Virus record (IMG/VR): IMGVR_UViG_3300027741_000108
Coordinates: 1 to 47,255 of that record
Direction: 5' to 3' (one strand)
Length of the DNA: 47,255 nucleotides
Source: a virus
Shown: one piece after another, positions 45,047 through 47,255 of the stretch
Layout of the letters: every line of letters begins with the position of its first letter
How positions within the stretch are numbered: position 1 is the stretch's first letter
Program-made: the position numbers and the translations under genes
The notes under the pieces: generated by a model
Database searches by the model: none
What the model was told of the DNA's origin: nothing
Seen by the model: the letters and a program-made list of their open reading frames with translations, nothing else

Positions 45047-47255
45047 TTAACCCCCAGCAGCAATCTCTCCTGTGTTCTTGATACGCACTGGAATGTAGAT
45101 AAATTCAACAGCCTTCACAGGCTCGATAGCAATATCCACCCACAATTCGTTGCGGTCAATTCTGGCAGGTGTGTTGTTGGTCAAGTCACACACCACCAAG
45201 TAGTCGTAAAGACCACGCTTGGCCACCAGGTCTTGCATGAGTCCGTCAATGGAGTTCTTGATCTGGTTGCGTGTGATCTGATCATTGGGTTCAAACAAGT
45301 ACTGCTTGCCAACCACTTCCAGTCGACCACGGATAAATGCCACCAAGCGTGCCACATTGATACGATCCATGGCGCTGGCCACAGAAGTCACTGTTTTGTT
45401 ACCAAAGTTGGTGATGCCCACGCCAGGAATAAATGTGAGTGGGTTGATGGCATTGTCATACATGACATCACGCAGACCTTGGTTTACACCCAGGCTCTGG
45501 AATTCGCCAGTTGCGCCATCAACATAACCAATCTGTACCGCGTTGTCAATCACACCACGGCGTGTGCCAGCTGGTGCCAACCAAGGGAAGCTGACTTCGT
45601 CACTGCGGATGATAGTTCTGATCATCATGTGACTTGGGGGTTGTACCACTGGACTACCAGTCAAGTCTGTGGTCTGGCAGCTGGGGTAGAACACGCCCAT
45701 GTAGGTGCTGGCAGCAACCAGACCGTCGCCGGTGTTGAGTCCCAGACCGTTGTTGTTGCTGGCCCAGGTCAACAAGTCTTGTGGGCTCAAACGCAAGGGT
45801 GTGTCACCAATTACAAATGCTGTGTTCTTGCGCTCGTTGTTGAGTGCAATCATGTTGGGCATGAGTTCAGGATAGCCAGGGCAAGCCAACAAGTTGAACT
45901 GACGCTGTTCTTCACGGATGTCGGTGCTGGTGTCGATGCCGGACTTCAGTGCAGCCACAACCATGGCACGCTGAGCTTGACGACCCATGTAAGGACTGCC
46001 ATCGTTCTTGAGACCCGAAGCTGTGACCCAGGTGCTGGTTTCTGTGGGCAACACATCATCAGGATAGGTAGTGCCGTTAAAGTAGTTGACCTGGAAGCTC
46101 TTGACATTGTAACCCGACCGGCGTGTGTTGAACAACAACATGCCCTGTGGATACAGGTCAGGATTAGGAGCATCCAAATCCAAGTAGTCGCTGGTCAAGA
46201 GACTTTGGATAGTAGGGAATGGATCTACCACAGGATCTGTGTCACCATTGGGTGCCCAACGAGCATCCGCAAACAACACACCATTTTCTGTGGTTTGATC
46301 AGCATTGCTGACAGGAACCCACTGATCCACGCCATCTATGGCTTGCCAACGGCTAATAACAGGATAATTTTCTAAATCGCTGGTGTCAATCCACAAGTCA
46401 CCGTAAACCAAGGGAGACTCACTGGCATCATTTTGTGTCAAGGGAGGTGTGGCAGAAATAATTGGGCCTGTGGCATTGGTCACAGTCAAGTCGTAACCAC
46501 GAACATCGTTGCTTACATTTTGATAACCTTGCCAAGAACCATTGTCCTGGATCAGGATATCCACTTGATCCACAGCAGAATAGTACCACAGTCTACCATC
46601 GTCGGGATTTCGATCAGGTGCGTCGGCGCTGGCTGTGTATGTGAATGAAGGTGCATTCACCCAGTTGCTCAAAGTCAAACCTAGTGATGAATCGCCGCTG
46701 TATGGTCGGCAACCCACAACAGAATCATAAAAACCAGCTGAATTAATTGGTACCATTCCAGCATTGCCAGGTGTAAGACTTATAGTTCCACCTTGTGTGT
46801 GAGTAAACACAATGGCACCGGCGCTGTTGATTGAGCATTGAACATAATCAGGAACACCGGCTGCACTCACTGCTGTGACAAAATCCACAGCAGTAGTACC
46901 TTGCATTGTAACTGTTAATGGAGTCCGAGTCAAAGATCCTGCGGTGGTATAACGCAACACAAAAGTATTTCCAACAACAAACGGTCCAGGCGTGTTGGTA
47001 TTACCAGTAACTACTGTGTCGCCCGCAACCAGTCTTTCAAGAATTTCAGCTGTACTAGTACCATCGTTATAAACATCACTATAACAGAACAGTGCGCCAG
47101 CTGGAATATTTTGGCCGCCGCCTGTGGGATCTAGATTATACAAACAAGTTGTTTCATTGGGATACACTGGACACGCCTGTTGAACAAATGTACCCAGTGC
47201 AGCGTTCCATTTCTTGATCACAATATTCATGCCAAGATTCACATTGTTTGTTTTT
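45047..47255 (-). CDS. 18: Tail sheath protein gp18, truncated by the window edge
   Basis: At least 735 residues; the frame stays open to base 47255 and the true start lies outside the window (an internal GTG at 47242 is unlikely to be it). The C-terminal part has typical sheath blocks: VAAPSTYMGVFYPSCQTTDL-like sequence, WLAPAGTRRGVIDNA, NPLTFIPGVGITNFGNKTV, ASAMDRINVARLVAFIRGRL and the closing WVDIAIEPVKAVEFIYIPVR. The N-terminal half carries two copies of a DGRLWYYSAVDQVDILIQDN / GDLWIDTSDL pattern, as surface insertions. The sheath contracts to drive the tube. It exceeds T4 gp18 (659). Confidence 0.93.
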   Translation of the reverse strand, partial: KTNNVNLGMNIVIKKWNAALGTFVQQACPVYPNETTCLYNLDPTGGGQNIPAGALFCYSDVYNDGTSTAEILERLVAGDTVVTGNTNTPGPFVVGNTFVLRYTTAGSLTRTPLTVTMQGTTAVDFVTAVSAAGVPDYVQCSINSAGAIVFTHTQGGTISLTPGNAGMVPINSAGFYDSVVGCRPYSGDSSLGLTLSNWVNAPSFTYTASADAPDRNPDDGRLWYYSAVDQVDILIQDNGSWQGYQNVSNDVRGYDLTVTNATGPIISATPPLTQNDASESPLVYGDLWIDTSDLENYPVISRWQAIDGVDQWVPVSNADQTTENGVLFADARWAPNGDTDPVVDPFPTIQSLLTSDYLDLDAPNPDLYPQGMLLFNTRRSGYNVKSFQVNYFNGTTYPDDVLPTETSTWVTASGLKNDGSPYMGRQAQRAMVVAALKSGIDTSTDIREEQRQFNLLACPGYPELMPNMIALNNERKNTAFVIGDTPLRLSPQDLLTWASNNNGLGLNTGDGLVAASTYMGVFYPSCQTTDLTGSPVVQPPSHMMIRTIIRSDEVSFPWLAPAGTRRGVIDNAVQIGYVDGATGEFQSLGVNQGLRDVMYDNAINPLTFIPGVGITNFGNKTVTSVASAMDRINVARLVAFIRGRLEVVGKQYLFEPNDQITRNQIKNSIDGLMQDLVAKRGLYDYLVVCDLTNNTPARIDRNELWVDIAIEPVKAVEFIYIPVRIKNTGEIAAGG

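Noticed and set aside
45017-46375. A 452-codon open frame on the plus strand opposite the tail sheath gene
   Set aside because: It is antisense to gp18, His/Cys/Val-rich with no domain or ribosome site, as expected for the complement of a GC-richer coding region.
1-47255. tRNA genes, integrase, IS elements or a lysogeny module
   Set aside because: None could be recognised on either strand by reading; a tRNA scan would be needed to exclude tRNAs formally.

Overview
The window looks like about 47 kb of a T4-like myovirus genome (Caudoviricetes). It encodes T4-type replication and recombination proteins: clamp loader gp44, UvsW, UvsX, a UvsY-like protein and gp32. It also encodes T4-type packaging and tail proteins: gp17, a gp16-like protein, a gp4-like nuclease, the tail tube and the tail sheath. 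There is no integrase, tRNA or host gene that I can recognise. The DNA is AT-rich, except for a visibly GC-richer block from about 39.5 to 46.5 kb. The host cannot be read from the sequence. The promoters fit a Gram-negative sigma70 host. Many genes resemble conserved unnamed genes of cyanophage- and pelagiphage-type T4-like viruses; this is recalled family knowledge, not a search.

Layout, mostly on the minus strand and therefore transcribed right to left. (1) 0-5.1 kb: small early-type genes behind sigma70-like promoters, then gp44, a GroES/gp31-like co-chaperonin and the N-terminal piece of a DnaE-like polymerase. (2) 5.1-16.3 kb: a tail-fibre and appendage island with an Ig-like fibre, two fibres ending in S74-type chaperone domains and a collagen-like fibre. 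It is interrupted by a plus-strand three-gene cassette: a Cys-rich appendage-like protein, a radical SAM/SPASM enzyme and an unknown protein. (3) 16.4-26.9 kb: the catalytic piece of the DnaE-like polymerase, a gp62-like candidate, UvsW and a partner, an AAA+ ATPase, two sugar-transferase-like genes and many small genes. (4) 26.9-36 kb: a late 605-aa protein that may be a head-packaged nuclease, three tiny plus-strand genes, UvsY-like, UvsX, gp32, a late 471-aa protein, gp17 and an HNH nuclease on the plus strand. (5) 36-47.3 kb: head-associated proteins including a 1412-aa repeat-containing protein, gp16-like, gp4-like, two tail-tube-family proteins, gp19 and a truncated gp18.

Two regulatory layers are visible. 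Ten TTGACT-type sigma70-like promoters precede early and middle genes; two share a nearly identical leader, and two share an inverted repeat exactly 10 bp upstream of the -35 box. T4-late-type TATAAATA boxes precede structural genes, sometimes so close to the ATG that the mRNA would be leaderless.

The most interesting signals are: the late radical SAM/SPASM cassette beside tail-fibre genes, which may be a RiPP-like maturation system acting on a virion protein; and a miniature DnaE polymerase split into two genes 12 kb apart, with its catalytic aspartates kept.
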